The notes: generated by a model not told the origin, from the sequence alone. A stretch of 36,087 bases of DNA from Nitrospira sp. (GCA_024998685.1 JACOEH010000048.1:1-36087); one strand, 5' to 3'; positions 13,819 to 23,190 are shown, counted from the stretch's first letter. Program-made: numbers and translations.

Positions 13819-16800
13819 ATGTTGCGGGTCGTCACCGGCCGGTTTCATCCTGATCTGGAATCTGCTCTGGTTGAGCACATCACGTGTGTCAAGGCAACTG
13901 ATCCGCTTGCGCCTATTGCGATCTTCGTTCCCTCCAAGCTGTTAGCCGATCGCCTTCGCGTCTTGTTCGCCGTTGAACACCGGCTGTCGCTCCTGAACCT
14001 CCACGTATTGACCTTTCATCAATTGGCCCTGCGGCTGGCTGGAGAGGTCACCGCTGTTCATCCGTTGCCGCGGATCGTTGACGAGCTGTTTTTTGAACAA
14101 TTGGTTCGTCATATTGTCCGCAACAAACTCACCAATCAGGCTCCCTTACAACGAATCGGGCACTCCTCCGGGACATGGGGCGCACTCTGGGCGACCATTC
14201 ACGACTTGAAGGATGCCGATGTCGATCCAGCGCGAGCACTGCAAGGACTCCGTGAAGGTTATTTCGAGGAAGACGATAAGGAGTGGCTCGGTGCGCTCAT
14301 TTCACTCTATGCGGCAGTCAAGGAAGCGGGCAAGGCGCTCCGGGTCGGGACGTCGGACGATCTGGCTGAGGCGCTCATCCCGTTCGCCCAGACGGCCTCG
14401 TTTCTCCAGCCGTTGAGCGAAGTATTGTATTACGGGTTCTATGACCTGACGCAGGTGCAGCTGTCTCTCTTTGAAACCGTCAGCCGAGTGAAGGAGACGA
14501 CGCTCTTTTTCCCGCTTGAGGATGATCCGGCCTGTGGATTCGCGAGGCGCTTTTTCGATCGATATATCCGGCCTCTGGTGAAGTCGGACGGGGCGATGAT
14601 CCGATTGAAACAGGAATCATCCGGTGCGGCCTCACCTTCGGTCCAACTCTCCATACGGAGTGTGATCGGGGCGGAAGAAGACTTGGCGACAACTTGCCGC
14701 ACGATTCTCGATCTGGTCGAAACACACGGCTATCGATTCGGCGAGATCGGCGTCATCGCCCGCACGCTCGATCCCTATGGCTTGTATCTTCAGTCGATCT
14801 TCGATCGCCATCGCATTCCCTTTTGTACGACCGCGTCACGGCCGTTGATCCAAGAACCGATCTGTAAACTCGTCCTGCAGCTGGCGTCCTTGCCGTTGAA
14901 CGATTTGTATCGCGCGTCGGTTCTCGATGTGGTGACGTCTCCGCTCTACGTCACCGATTTGTATGACGAGCGGTCGGAGTCATACCGACCTGAACAGTGG
15001 AGGGTACTTGCCCAAACCTTGCACATCATGCATGGAGCCGAGGAGTGGAAACGATTGGAGCAGGCGAGCCAAGCTGCAGTGATTCTCAATGGCGATGAGG
15101 GTCTCATCGGCTCCTCGGTCATTGCGCCGGAGGTCGTCAATTTACTGTGGCAGGTGGTTTCACAACTTATGCAAGACTGTTCGGCCCTTCCCTCGCGAGG
15201 CATGATCGGCCGGATGGCCGCAGCTTGTCGAGCACTCATTGATCGGCGTCTGCGCCGGCCCAATGCGGCGACATCGATTGCCGAGGAAGTTCAGCTCGCC
15301 CCCCAAGCGGCGACATGGGACGCCATCGACCGAATTTGGATGACCCTCTCGGAATTGGAGCCGCTCAATGAGGAGATGACGTGGGCTGAATTCGTCGAAT
15401 TACTGACGCATGCCTTCGAACGGACGACGAAGCCTTTCCACAATGGCTCATCTCAAGGAGTCATGGTGTGCGACGTCATGGCGGCTCGCGGGGTACCGTT
15501 CAGAGCTCTGTTCGTCCTCGGTCTGAACGAGAAAGTATTTCCGCGTTATATCAGAGAGGACGCGTTTCTGCGGGATTGCCATCGGCTGGTGCTCGACGCC
15601 ACGCTCGGATTTAAAATCGACGAGAAGTTGATTGCCTATGAAGAAGAGACGTTGCTCTTTCACCTGTGCTGTCAGGCTGCCTCTCAGCGCTTGTATCTGT
15701 TCTATCAACGGGCCGATGAATCGGGGCGCATGCTGGCCGTCTCTCCTTATCTTGGAGAAGCCTGTCGTCGGTTCAGCCATGACGAACAGTCGATAGATGT
15801 GGTGCCTCGTCGCTTGACGGATCGGACCTTGCATCGGCCGACGATCAAACTGTTCCTATCGCCGACTGAACTGACTCAGTGGTTGGCGATCAATGGACAA
15901 GACCCGACAGATCTCATGCTGGCACTCGGGCGTGATGCGGATACGTTCCGCCATGCGGCATCGGCGCTCGGTCGAATTGAAGAGGACGGCTCAATGCTGA
16001 CGCTCTTCGATGGAATAACAGGGGCGGTCGAGTCTCATTGGGCGAGGGTCATCGAACGGGGTCTCGCCCCTACACCGCTTGAACGGTATGCCCATTGTCC
16101 TTTTCAATATTTTGCCGCTGATGTGCTGCGCCTCGAACCGAGCCGTGTTCCAATGGGGCAGGAAACGGACGCCGCATTGGTCGGTACGCTCTGCCACGCG
16201 GCGTTACGTCGTTGCTATGAACGGCTCGTGCAGGCCGGATGGCCGACCGTACCAGCGGCGGACAACGTCAATCAGACGATCCGCGCGTCGGTGGAACAGG
16301 CGGCGGCGGACTTGGAGTCACAGCATCAGACAGGCCACTATCTCTTATGGGAATTGGCGAAAGAACTGATCGTGACGTTGGTGACTGCGGCGGTGAAGGC
16401 GGATGAAATAGAACAGGCCGAGCATCCGTACCAGCCTATTGCCTTTGAAGTGGATGGAGAAGGAATGGTTCCCGGCATCCTCGACGAAGGATCGTTGAAG
16501 ATCCGTGGTCGCATCGATCGGCTCGATCGGAACCGGATCTCCGGCGCCCTCCGCGTAATAGACTACAAGTTCAAAGCGGGTTCCGCCATGAAACCGGAAG
16601 ACCGCCATTTGGCTCAGTCGGCGGTGCGTGGATATCGGCTGCAACCCCCGCTCTACGGTTGCCTCACCGTTTCCGGACAATCCACACCGAGGCAGGTGCA
16701 GTTCCTGTTTCTCGCTCCCCAGTGGTCAACGGCAATCAGTCGCTCGACGTTTGAGGTCACGTCATGGTCATCCGATACCGGCACACTCATTCAGAGCACG

Positions 16801-16986
16801 ATCAGAACGTTGGTGGACGGCATCCGTGCCGGACGATTTTTTATTCTTCCGGACGGCTCTTGCGACGGATGTGACTTTCGTGTGGTCTGTCGGCGAGAAC
16901 ATGCGCCGACTTGGTGGAGAACTCATCGTGCGGCCGAACCCAAAACGCTGAAAATGCTGCGCCTGCAGAAGAATGCCGACGAATAA
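13819..16986 (+). CDS. addB: AddB-type exonuclease subunit (PD-(D/E)XK nuclease with Fe-S cluster)
   Basis: 1055 residues. AddB works with AddA in an ATP-dependent helicase-nuclease that resects double-strand breaks for RecA. The N-terminal part has the inactivated helicase fold (IFVPSKLLADRL, LHVLTFHQLALRL, VMAARGVPFRALFVLGLNEKVFP) without a Walker A lysine. The C-terminal nuclease has RIDRLD and VIDYKFKAG (Asp915, Lys917) followed by GYRLQPPLY. Four cysteines frame it as in Fe-S AddB proteins: Cys760 (AHCPFQYF) and Cys1015-x2-Cys1018-x5-Cys1024. The ribosome site is weak, suggesting coupling to the short gene just upstream. The 3' end overlaps addA by 14 bases. Confidence 0.88.
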   Translation: MLRVVTGRFHPDLESALVEHITCVKATDPLAPIAIFVPSKLLADRLRVLFAVEHRLSLLNLHVLTFHQLALRLAGEVTAVHPLPRIVDELFFEQLVRHIVRNKLTNQAPLQRIGHSSGTWGALWATIHDLKDADVDPARALQGLREGYFEEDDKEWLGALISLYAAVKEAGKALRVGTSDDLAEALIPFAQTASFLQPLSEVLYYGFYDLTQVQLSLFETVSRVKETTLFFPLEDDPACGFARRFFDRYIRPLVKSDGAMIRLKQESSGAASPSVQLSIRSVIGAEEDLATTCRTILDLVETHGYRFGEIGVIARTLDPYGLYLQSIFDRHRIPFCTTASRPLIQEPICKLVLQLASLPLNDLYRASVLDVVTSPLYVTDLYDERSESYRPEQWRVLAQTLHIMHGAEEWKRLEQASQAAVILNGDEGLIGSSVIAPEVVNLLWQVVSQLMQDCSALPSRGMIGRMAAACRALIDRRLRRPNAATSIAEEVQLAPQAATWDAIDRIWMTLSELEPLNEEMTWAEFVELLTHAFERTTKPFHNGSSQGVMVCDVMAARGVPFRALFVLGLNEKVFPRYIREDAFLRDCHRLVLDATLGFKIDEKLIAYEEETLLFHLCCQAASQRLYLFYQRADESGRMLAVSPYLGEACRRFSHDEQSIDVVPRRLTDRTLHRPTIKLFLSPTELTQWLAINGQDPTDLMLALGRDADTFRHAASALGRIEEDGSMLTLFDGITGAVESHWARVIERGLAPTPLERYAHCPFQYFAADVLRLEPSRVPMGQETDAALVGTLCHAALRRCYERLVQAGWPTVPAADNVNQTIRASVEQAAADLESQHQTGHYLLWELAKELIVTLVTAAVKADEIEQAEHPYQPIAFEVDGEGMVPGILDEGSLKIRGRIDRLDRNRISGALRVIDYKFKAGSAMKPEDRHLAQSAVRGYRLQPPLYGCLTVSGQSTPRQVQFLFLAPQWSTAISRSTFEVTSWSSDTGTLIQSTIRTLVDGIRAGRFFILPDGSCDGCDFRVVCRREHAPTWWRTHRAAEPKTLKMLRLQKNADE

Positions 16987-19900
16987 CGGTCTATCGATAG
17001 CGGATCGCACGGCTCGAGAATCGGCGGAGACGACATTCGATCGCAACGTCGTCGTTGTGGCCGGGGCGGGGACCGGTAAGACGACCTTGCTCGTGAATCG
17101 TCTCGTGTATCTCATTATGAAGGAGCCGGCTCCGGCGCCCATCACGCAGGTCGTGGCGTTGACATTCACCAACAAGGCGGCGACCGAAATGAAAGTGCGG
17201 TTGCGCGAACGACTTGCCGTACTCGCACGTCCGGAGGCCGATTCGATACGGTCGAGCGATGGGGGGGGCGTCTCATACGGCGATCTTCAAGCACGGTACA
17301 GGCTGAGTGTCGACGAGATCGCCGCGCGTGCGCAGGCGGCGCTCAACGACATTGAAAAGGCGCAGATCGGCACCCTCCACAGTTTCGCCGCGCACTTGCT
17401 ACGACTCCATCCGCTGGAAAGCGGAGTCGATCCTGATTTCAAAGAAGACGACGGCTTGCGGTTCGAAGAGCAGTTCACCGCCGCGTGGGATTGCTGGCTC
17501 GATCAGGAATTGAGCCGAGCCGGACAACACCATCATCTGTGGCGATCGGTGTTGTCGACGACTCCTCTCGAGGCGGTCAGAGCATTGTGCCGATCTTTGT
17601 GCAGCGAATTGGTCGATCTCGGCACTCTGCACCGACAACTCACCTCGACGGCGATGACCGCGGCCGTCGCGCGGTGGATTCAGCACATGGAAGACCGGGC
17701 GAATCAACTCATGAAAGCGTATGACCGGCCGAAGCGCCGTAAGGTCGAGCGCATGCTCGCTGCGGCGGCGTCTGTGATGCGGCTCGTGGCGGAAAAGGGG
17801 CTGGCGGGTCGGCAAGGCTTGACGGCGGTAGAACGAGGATGGCTCGACAAGGATCTCGGTAACGTTGTGGGTGAATGGGAGAAGGGCGATTTCAAAGAGG
17901 CTGCCGCGCTTATCCGGGCGGCGAAACAGCTTCTGTCGGTCGATCATGCATTCTTGAACGATCTCTTGACCCTGCTCCTTCCGCCGGCGCGGAACATTCG
18001 CGAAACCTTTTCTCGCCAGGGCTGGCTTTCGTTTGATGGGTTGCTGGCACGTGCACGAACGCTCCTCTTCGAACATCCGGCCGTCCGTGAACGGATTAAA
18101 AGGGATTATCGGGCCGTGTTGGTCGATGAATTTCAGGACACGGACCCGGTGCAGTATGAAATCATCCTTGCGGTCTCGGAGCGACAGGGCAGTCATGCGG
18201 CCGACTGGCACGAGATGCCGCTCGAACCAGGGAAGCTATTCATTGTAGGAGACCCCAAACAATCGATCTATGCCTTTCGGCGTGCCGACATCGAAGCCTT
18301 TGATCGGGTTATGGAGAAAATCATAGCTGACGGTGGAATCGCTTGCACGTTGACGACGAACTTTCGAAGCGACGCGGCCGTCTTGGAGCCGGTGAATGAG
18401 GTCTTCGATCGGCTGTTCGAGCGGAAGCCGCTGATCCAGCCGGCGAATGTCCGCCTGGAGGTGCGTCCTCAGCGACGCCCGGCGTCGATCGAGCCGGGCG
18501 TTCGACTCAGCGTGACGGCGCCGGATGGTGAAGAAGAGGCATTCGATGCGGCAGGGGCGACGAGAGCCGAGAGCGAAGTATTGGCTCGCTGGTTGACCGA
18601 CGAGGTCCTGAATCGTCCTTCAGTGAAACCGGGCCATGTGGCGCTGCTGTTTAGAAAGCTCACGCAAGCCGATGCCTATCTCGATGCCTTGCGCCGGTAT
18701 GACATTCCCTACGTCATCGAGGGGGAAAAGCATTTCTATCGCCGCCAAGAGGTGATCGATCTGGTCAATCTGCTGCGGGTCCTGGACCATCCTCATGACG
18801 AGATCGCGTTGACCGGTCTCCTTCGTTCACCGCTGGGCGGTCTGACAGATCGGGAACTCTATGAGCTCAAACAAGCGGGGCATTTCAATTATCTTCGCGC
18901 GGCGCGGCTGGAGGGATGGCCCCAAGCTTGTGCCGTTGCTGTTCGGCGACTGTACGAACACCTGGCTTGGCTGCATCGGGCCGTTCCTGTGCTGCCGTTG
19001 GTCGAGGCCATCGAGCTGATGTTTGATCGATTGCCGATCCTGGACTTGGCTGCCGCATCGCTCCATGGCGAACAAGCCGTGGCGAATCTCATGAAGGTGA
19101 AACAGACGGCTGCGTCCTTGGCCGATCGACCCCACATGACCCTGAGTGGATTTGTGGACCTCATGATCGCCCGGCTGGAAGAACAACCGGACGAATCGGA
19201 GAGCCCTCTCGCCGAGGAGTCGCTCGAAGCCGTGCATGTCTTGACGATTCATAAGGCCAAAGGATTGGAATTTCCCATTGTTGTGCTGCCGGGACTCCAT
19301 CAGGGGAGCGGACGAGAACGCGATGTGCCGCAGATCTCTTACGATTGGTCGAGCGAAACCTATGGACTTTCCCTGGACCATCATTGGTCGCTCGGCGCGC
19401 TGCTGGTTCAACACAAGCTGCGGCTGCGAGAAGAGGCGGAACGGCGGCGTGTGCTCTATGTGGGAATGACCAGGGCCAAAGAATTGTTGCTGTTGTCGGG
19501 AGGGATCACGACCCGCTCGGTCGGTGAAACGGTTTTCGACCTGCTGCAGAACATCGGTACAGGGGAAATCGGGACCGCTTCAACCGAGGCCTTGAAGGTC
19601 GGCGGATGTACGATTCCACATCGAGTTATCAAAGCACCGGAACGGAAGCGGCCCCGACGACGTGTGGAGAGAGCGTCCGGTGCGGCATTGATTGATTCGA
19701 AGGAGATTGCCGAGCGGTGGAAAATAAGAACGGCTCGATGGACCGAGATTCGTGAGACCCCGCGTCATCTGACGCCCACGGCGCTGGGCAAGCGAGCGGC
19801 GTCGGTCATACGTAAGACGACTCCGGTTCGACAGGATGCGGAGATCGGTCGGTTGGCCGGTGTTGCGGCCCACCGTCTGCTCGAGCGATGGGATTTTTCA

Positions 19901-20326
19901 CAAGACCCTTCCGGATTATTTGCTCAGGTTGCCGTAGCCGTTCAGGCAACTCTTGAGTCGGACGACCAGTTCCATGCTGGAGCGGTCGCTGAATCCGTGA
20001 ACGATCTCCTTGCGACGTTCAGCCGATCGGAAGCCTATGCTCGTCTCCGTGCATCTCAGATCCTTGGCCGAGAGGTTCCGTTCATCATGCCGTGGGGGAG
20101 CAGGCAGATGATAGAAGGGATCATCGACCTCATTTACCGGATGCAGGGAGAGCTCTGGATAGCCGACTATAAGACGGACGCGATATCGGCTGATCAGGCA
20201 GCGGCACGGGCTGAGCAGTACCGCATACAGAGTGAAGTCTATAAGGCTGCCGTCAAACAGAGCCTCGGAACTGAACCACGGTTTCACTGTCTATTCCTTC
20301 GTTGTGCGACGGCGGTAGAATTATGA
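16973..20326 (+). CDS. addA: AddA-type helicase-nuclease subunit (UvrD/RecB family)
   Basis: 1117 residues; its ATG lies inside the last codons of addB (14-base overlap). SF1A helicase motifs in order: I, VVVAGAGTGKTTLL (28-41); Ia, ALTFTNKAATEM; II, LVDEFQDTDPVQ (about 384); III, GDPKQSIYAFRRAD (about 424); IV, TTNFRS; V, VHVLTIHKAKGLEFP (about 755); VI, RRVLYVGMTRAKELL. The C-terminal RecB-like nuclease is intact: His in AAHRLLERW, EGIIDLIY and WIADYKTD (Asp1065, Lys1067), then QYRIQSEVYKAA. So both AddA and AddB keep active nuclease sites, giving a two-nuclease AddAB enzyme. Acts in the cytoplasm on DNA ends. Confidence 0.92.
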   Translation: MPTNNGLSIADRTARESAETTFDRNVVVVAGAGTGKTTLLVNRLVYLIMKEPAPAPITQVVALTFTNKAATEMKVRLRERLAVLARPEADSIRSSDGGGVSYGDLQARYRLSVDEIAARAQAALNDIEKAQIGTLHSFAAHLLRLHPLESGVDPDFKEDDGLRFEEQFTAAWDCWLDQELSRAGQHHHLWRSVLSTTPLEAVRALCRSLCSELVDLGTLHRQLTSTAMTAAVARWIQHMEDRANQLMKAYDRPKRRKVERMLAAAASVMRLVAEKGLAGRQGLTAVERGWLDKDLGNVVGEWEKGDFKEAAALIRAAKQLLSVDHAFLNDLLTLLLPPARNIRETFSRQGWLSFDGLLARARTLLFEHPAVRERIKRDYRAVLVDEFQDTDPVQYEIILAVSERQGSHAADWHEMPLEPGKLFIVGDPKQSIYAFRRADIEAFDRVMEKIIADGGIACTLTTNFRSDAAVLEPVNEVFDRLFERKPLIQPANVRLEVRPQRRPASIEPGVRLSVTAPDGEEEAFDAAGATRAESEVLARWLTDEVLNRPSVKPGHVALLFRKLTQADAYLDALRRYDIPYVIEGEKHFYRRQEVIDLVNLLRVLDHPHDEIALTGLLRSPLGGLTDRELYELKQAGHFNYLRAARLEGWPQACAVAVRRLYEHLAWLHRAVPVLPLVEAIELMFDRLPILDLAAASLHGEQAVANLMKVKQTAASLADRPHMTLSGFVDLMIARLEEQPDESESPLAEESLEAVHVLTIHKAKGLEFPIVVLPGLHQGSGRERDVPQISYDWSSETYGLSLDHHWSLGALLVQHKLRLREEAERRRVLYVGMTRAKELLLLSGGITTRSVGETVFDLLQNIGTGEIGTASTEALKVGGCTIPHRVIKAPERKRPRRRVERASGAALIDSKEIAERWKIRTARWTEIRETPRHLTPTALGKRAASVIRKTTPVRQDAEIGRLAGVAAHRLLERWDFSQDPSGLFAQVAVAVQATLESDDQFHAGAVAESVNDLLATFSRSEAYARLRASQILGREVPFIMPWGSRQMIEGIIDLIYRMQGELWIADYKTDAISADQAAARAEQYRIQSEVYKAAVKQSLGTEPRFHCLFLRCATAVEL

Positions 20327-20338
20327 GGGTAGGAGCCG

Positions 20339-20722
20339 ATGGAAATGGCCAGGCGAGACCCTATCTCATCTGAAGCCTTTGCGCAGCTGGTTCAACAGGC
20401 GATTGCTGATCTGCCTGCCCCTTACGCCAAACTGATGGAATCGATCGCCGTCGTGGTAGAGGAAGAACCGCCGGAAGAGGTGTTGCAGGATCTGGATCTA
20501 GACAGCGAGAACGACTTGCTTGGCTTGTATCAAGGTCAGTCGCTGGCGGCTGATTCATTCTTTAGATCGGGAGGGGAATGCCCGCCACGGATTTCCATCT
20601 ATCGCGGCCCCATCCTCCGACTGTGTGAGAGTCCGGAAGAAGTGGTACAGGAAGTGTACGATACGGTCGTTCACGAACTGGGTCACCATGTGGGCTTGGA
20701 CGATGACGAGATGCCGTACTGA
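20339..20722 (+). CDS. Zincin-like metallopeptidase family protein
   Basis: 127 residues with AGGAG before the ATG. The family (formerly DUF1025) has a compact metzincin-like fold; the zinc motif is VVHELGHHVGLDD near the C-terminus, with HExxH and the third ligand site Asp/His region intact. The N-terminal half (FAQLVQQAIADLPAPYAKLMESIAVVVEEEP) matches the family. Substrate unknown. It begins 12 bases after addA and its stop overlaps the ATG of a following damaged ORF (TGATG), so it belongs to the addBA transcript. Confidence 0.88.
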   Translation: MEMARRDPISSEAFAQLVQQAIADLPAPYAKLMESIAVVVEEEPPEEVLQDLDLDSENDLLGLYQGQSLAADSFFRSGGECPPRISIYRGPILRLCESPEEVVQEVYDTVVHELGHHVGLDDDEMPY

Positions 20723-20996
20723 TGCCTCACGAGACACGACGGGGGAATGAAATATTGAAAAATGCTCCTGCTGCGATTGAGAAGGTCTTCAGGAATATCG
20801 TCGGATTCCGAAAACTGAGGCCGGTAGGCCGGTCAAATTGGCTGCCTTCTTAGATCGTGTCAAGCTAACTCAGGACCGATACTTGTCGGCCGGGCTTCAG
20901 GCGCTGGAGCGTATACGCGCATCTGATGATCGCAGTACCTTGTCGATGCTTGCCGCTTATGCGGTCGATCATCCTCATAACCGTATGGCCTATTGA
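20722..20996 (+). pseudogene. Frameshifted small ORF coupled to the metallopeptidase
   Basis: An ATG at 20722 overlaps the metallopeptidase stop in a TGATG junction and reads MPHETRRGNEILKN... for 43 codons to a TAG. From about 20785 the frame shifted by one base reads helix-rich, coding-like sequence (VKLAAFLDRVKLTQDRYL ... LSMLAAYAVDHPHNRMAY) to TGA at 20994-20996, and has no start of its own. The simplest reading is one gene of about 90 codons broken by a single-base indel. I do not recognise the product. Alternatives: a sequencing error or programmed frameshifting. Confidence 0.45.
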
Positions 20997-21125
20997 GATT
21001 CCAAACAATTATGTGCAAACCACAAGCGGTTCCTTCTGATCCACTGTTCCATGGGATGGTTTGCTGAGTGGGGTACTGAATAGACGTTTAGGAGAACGAC
21101 CATCCAGGCCAACGGCTGAGGACTT

Positions 21126-21938
21126 TCAAGAGTGTGCCGCTTTCTGGCCGGCTCCGGCATAGCCTCGGATAAGCATGACGGCTCCAAGCAAGACCATGGG
21201 CACGGACAAAATTTGGCCCATGGTGATCGGGCCCAAGATAAATCCCAAGTGCTGATCCGGTTCACGGAAGAGTTCAGCGATCAGTCGGCTGATGCCGTAA
21301 CCGGTGATGAAACTCCAAAAGATCGTGCCGGGCGGGGTCGGACGTCGATCGATCCACCATAATGCCGTGAACAAGACAAGGCCTTCCAGCGTGGCCTCAT
21401 ACAATTGCGAGGGATGGCGGCACGCAGGGCCTCCCGCTGGAAAGACCATGCACCAGGCCACGTCGGTTGACCGACCGAAGAGTTCGCCGTTGATGAAGTT
21501 TCCGATCCGACCGAACCCTAAGCCGATCGGTGTGACACAGGCTGCCAAATCGGCGATGGCATAGGCGGGAATCCCTTGCCTCCGGCTGAACCACATCAAC
21601 GCAATGATGGTTCCAAGAAGCCCCCCATGGAAAGACATGCCTCCTTCCCAGACCGCAAGGAGTTTCAAGGGGTTTTGACTGTAGTAGGAAAAATTGTAAA
21701 AGAGCGTGTAGCCGATACGCCCGCCGAGGAACACGCCGAAAGCGGCATAGACGACCATGTCATAGATTTGGTCTTTTCTGATCGGCAGCGCTTTACGGGC
21801 AACTTTGTGTTGAATAAGGAAGTAAGCCGCGGTCAGGCCGATCAGGTACATCAGCCCATACCAGCGGAGCTGAATGGGACCCAGCGCCACAAGGACAGGG
21901 TCGATGTTTGGGTAGGGAATGGCGGCTGGAGGACCCAT
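21126..21938 (-). CDS. lgt: Prolipoprotein diacylglyceryl transferase
   Basis: 270 residues from ATG at 21938 (a longer start at 21995 adds an unrelated stretch); this length is normal for the family. Lgt transfers a diacylglyceryl group from phosphatidylglycerol to the lipobox Cys of prolipoproteins in the inner membrane. Visible: IQLRWYGLMYLIGL, then GGRIGYTLFYN, GGMSFHGGLLG with the essential His, and the Lgt signature GLGFGRIGNFINGELFGR, followed by HPSQLYEA. Seven hydrophobic segments are spread through it. It would act on the lipoproteins encoded nearby (DUF3443 protein, 94-residue lipoprotein). Confidence 0.96.
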   Translation of the reverse strand: MGPPAAIPYPNIDPVLVALGPIQLRWYGLMYLIGLTAAYFLIQHKVARKALPIRKDQIYDMVVYAAFGVFLGGRIGYTLFYNFSYYSQNPLKLLAVWEGGMSFHGGLLGTIIALMWFSRRQGIPAYAIADLAACVTPIGLGFGRIGNFINGELFGRSTDVAWCMVFPAGGPACRHPSQLYEATLEGLVLFTALWWIDRRPTPPGTIFWSFITGYGISRLIAELFREPDQHLGFILGPITMGQILSVPMVLLGAVMLIRGYAGAGQKAAHS

Positions 21939-22383
21939 TACTGTGCTTTCAGTATAGTCCTTTGTGAGCTGAAGCGCACGGCTTGCAGGGAGCACACATC
22001 GTGAATCATACGCAGTCCCCTTTGCGACCTACGGCAAAACGTGCCGATGGATCATACGGGGGCTCCTGTGTCAATGCAAGCGTGTCAAAGGTTAGAAACG
22101 GATAAGGTTTGCCCCCAGCAAATCGGCTTCCATGGCTGATTCACCAGTATGGATAAATCGAAAGTGTTGGCTTTCTGAAACGGCTGTGTCTCGGTCTGTT
22201 GAGAAAAGGAGACCAAAAATTAGTCACTCCTAATTGCCAAAAAATGTCTCCCTATGGTTTTTCACGGGAATCGCCTCTCCTACGAACAGGCTTATCTTGG
22301 CACAGAGCATGCTCAAAGACTCCGGCATAGGAAGAGTTCTTAAACGGTTTTCCGGTTCATTCACCATCATGAGGAGGTTCACC
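21939..22383. other. Intergenic region with a nested inverted repeat
   Basis: 445 bp without a credible gene between divergent lgt and ytxH. The in-frame extension of ytxH back to 22234 lacks a ribosome site. The notable element is a nested dyad at 22208-22251: GGAGAC (22208-22213) with GTCTCC (22246-22251), enclosing AATTAG (22218-22223) and CTAATT (22230-22235). It may be an operator or leader hairpin for ytxH. Confidence 0.4.
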
Positions 22384-22653
22384 ATGTCGGAGCAGGGGAA
22401 TCAGGTCGCCAAGGCAGCAGCATTCATCGCCGGTGGGGCGGTCATCGGAGCGGGACTCGGGCTCCTCTTCGCTCCACAGACCGGTGTGGAAACGCGTCGA
22501 AGCATCGGCCGCTATGCCCGCAAGGCGCAGGTGCAGACCAGTCGATGGGGCAAGGCCATCAAGTCGGGGGTGGAGGAAGCGCTGGACCGCAAACCCGGAA
22601 AAGAGAAGAGTGGTGAGAAAGAGCGGCCGCAACTGACCGCGGTGTTGAACTAA
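22384..22653 (+). CDS. YtxH domain-containing protein
   Basis: 89 residues from ATG at 22384, with GAGGAGG 6 bases before it. The YtxH pattern is clear: one N-terminal glycine-rich membrane segment (AAAFIAGGAVIGAGLGLLFAP) followed by QTGVETRRSIGRYARKAQ and a basic, Lys/Arg/Glu-rich helical tail. Such small proteins are often general-stress proteins of unknown biochemical role. No partner gene is adjacent. Confidence 0.85.
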   Translation: MSEQGNQVAKAAAFIAGGAVIGAGLGLLFAPQTGVETRRSIGRYARKAQVQTSRWGKAIKSGVEEALDRKPGKEKSGEKERPQLTAVLN

Positions 22654-22666
22654 GCTTCTCGAAGAT

Positions 22667-22727
22667 CATCGGTAGCAGATCACCCCGTTGCTTTCCTCCG
22701 TCAAGTACGGGCTGTCTGCTACCGATG
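22667..22727. repeat. Strong hairpin: 13-bp perfect inverted repeat after ytxH
   Basis: CATCGGTAGCAGA (22667-22679) pairs perfectly with TCTGCTACCGATG (22715-22727), and the arms extend three more bases with one G-U. Inside, CCCGT and ACGGG can pair again. It begins 14 bases past the ytxH stop. No T-run follows, so it is more likely an mRNA-stabilising or REP-like palindrome, or a weak terminator for genes on either strand. Confidence 0.5.
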
Positions 22728-22734
22728 GTCCGAG

Positions 22735-22986
22735 GGATCTGCATACTGATGGTCCCGGCCAGTTTTCCTACTCGATCACTCTCTCTCTCGGATAGCCGGA
22801 AATGTCCAGGATCCCTTTGGGATTCACATGGCAGGCGAGGCAATCCTACGAATAGTAAGTCGGCAGCATGGTTCTGAGCAGCCTCCCATTGTCGATCCAT
22901 TCGACAATCGGCGTTGTCAAGGCCGGTTGGTTCGCAAGCCCATTCAATACCATTTCTTCTATGAATCGGTGATACGGGTAGACCGA
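22735..22986 (-). pseudogene. Decayed Tll0287/DUF3365-like c-type heme protein
   Basis: On the minus strand one frame reads RFIEEMVLNGLANQPALTT, then LLRTMLPTYYS, a TAG stop (22846-22848), and DCLACHVNPKGILDISGYPRE, containing a CxxCH heme motif at 22828-22842. The frame then fails, and the neighbouring frame continues with DRVGKLAGTISMQIPR. In Tll0287-like heme proteins the order is xxCLxCHxxPKGxLDITGYPKEG...GDLxGAISV, so the match spans the nonsense codon and the frameshift. The N-terminal half is missing (stops upstream of 22987). Clearly non-functional if the sequence is correct. Confidence 0.6.
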
Positions 22987-23190
22987 CTACCAATATCAAT
23001 CGGGCCCTTGTGTCCTCAGCAGCCTGTCTCCTCAAATGATCGTTGAATGTACCGCGTCTCATCCCCTCGTGCCGATTGCTTAACCCGGTCCCCTCATCTT
23101 TTTAGAAAAACTGGCGAGTCGGCCGCAGCGAATGGCCGAGATAAAAGTGGCTGTGTGCCATTGGGTGCTATGTTAAAATCCGCCACTCTT

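Noticed and set aside
17399-18211. 270-codon minus frame inside addA
   Set aside because: Antisense shadow; helicase motifs lie on the plus strand.
22559-23062. 167-codon minus frame
   Set aside because: It crosses a strong hairpin and ytxH; only parts of it coincide with the heme pseudogene, whose motif is in another frame.
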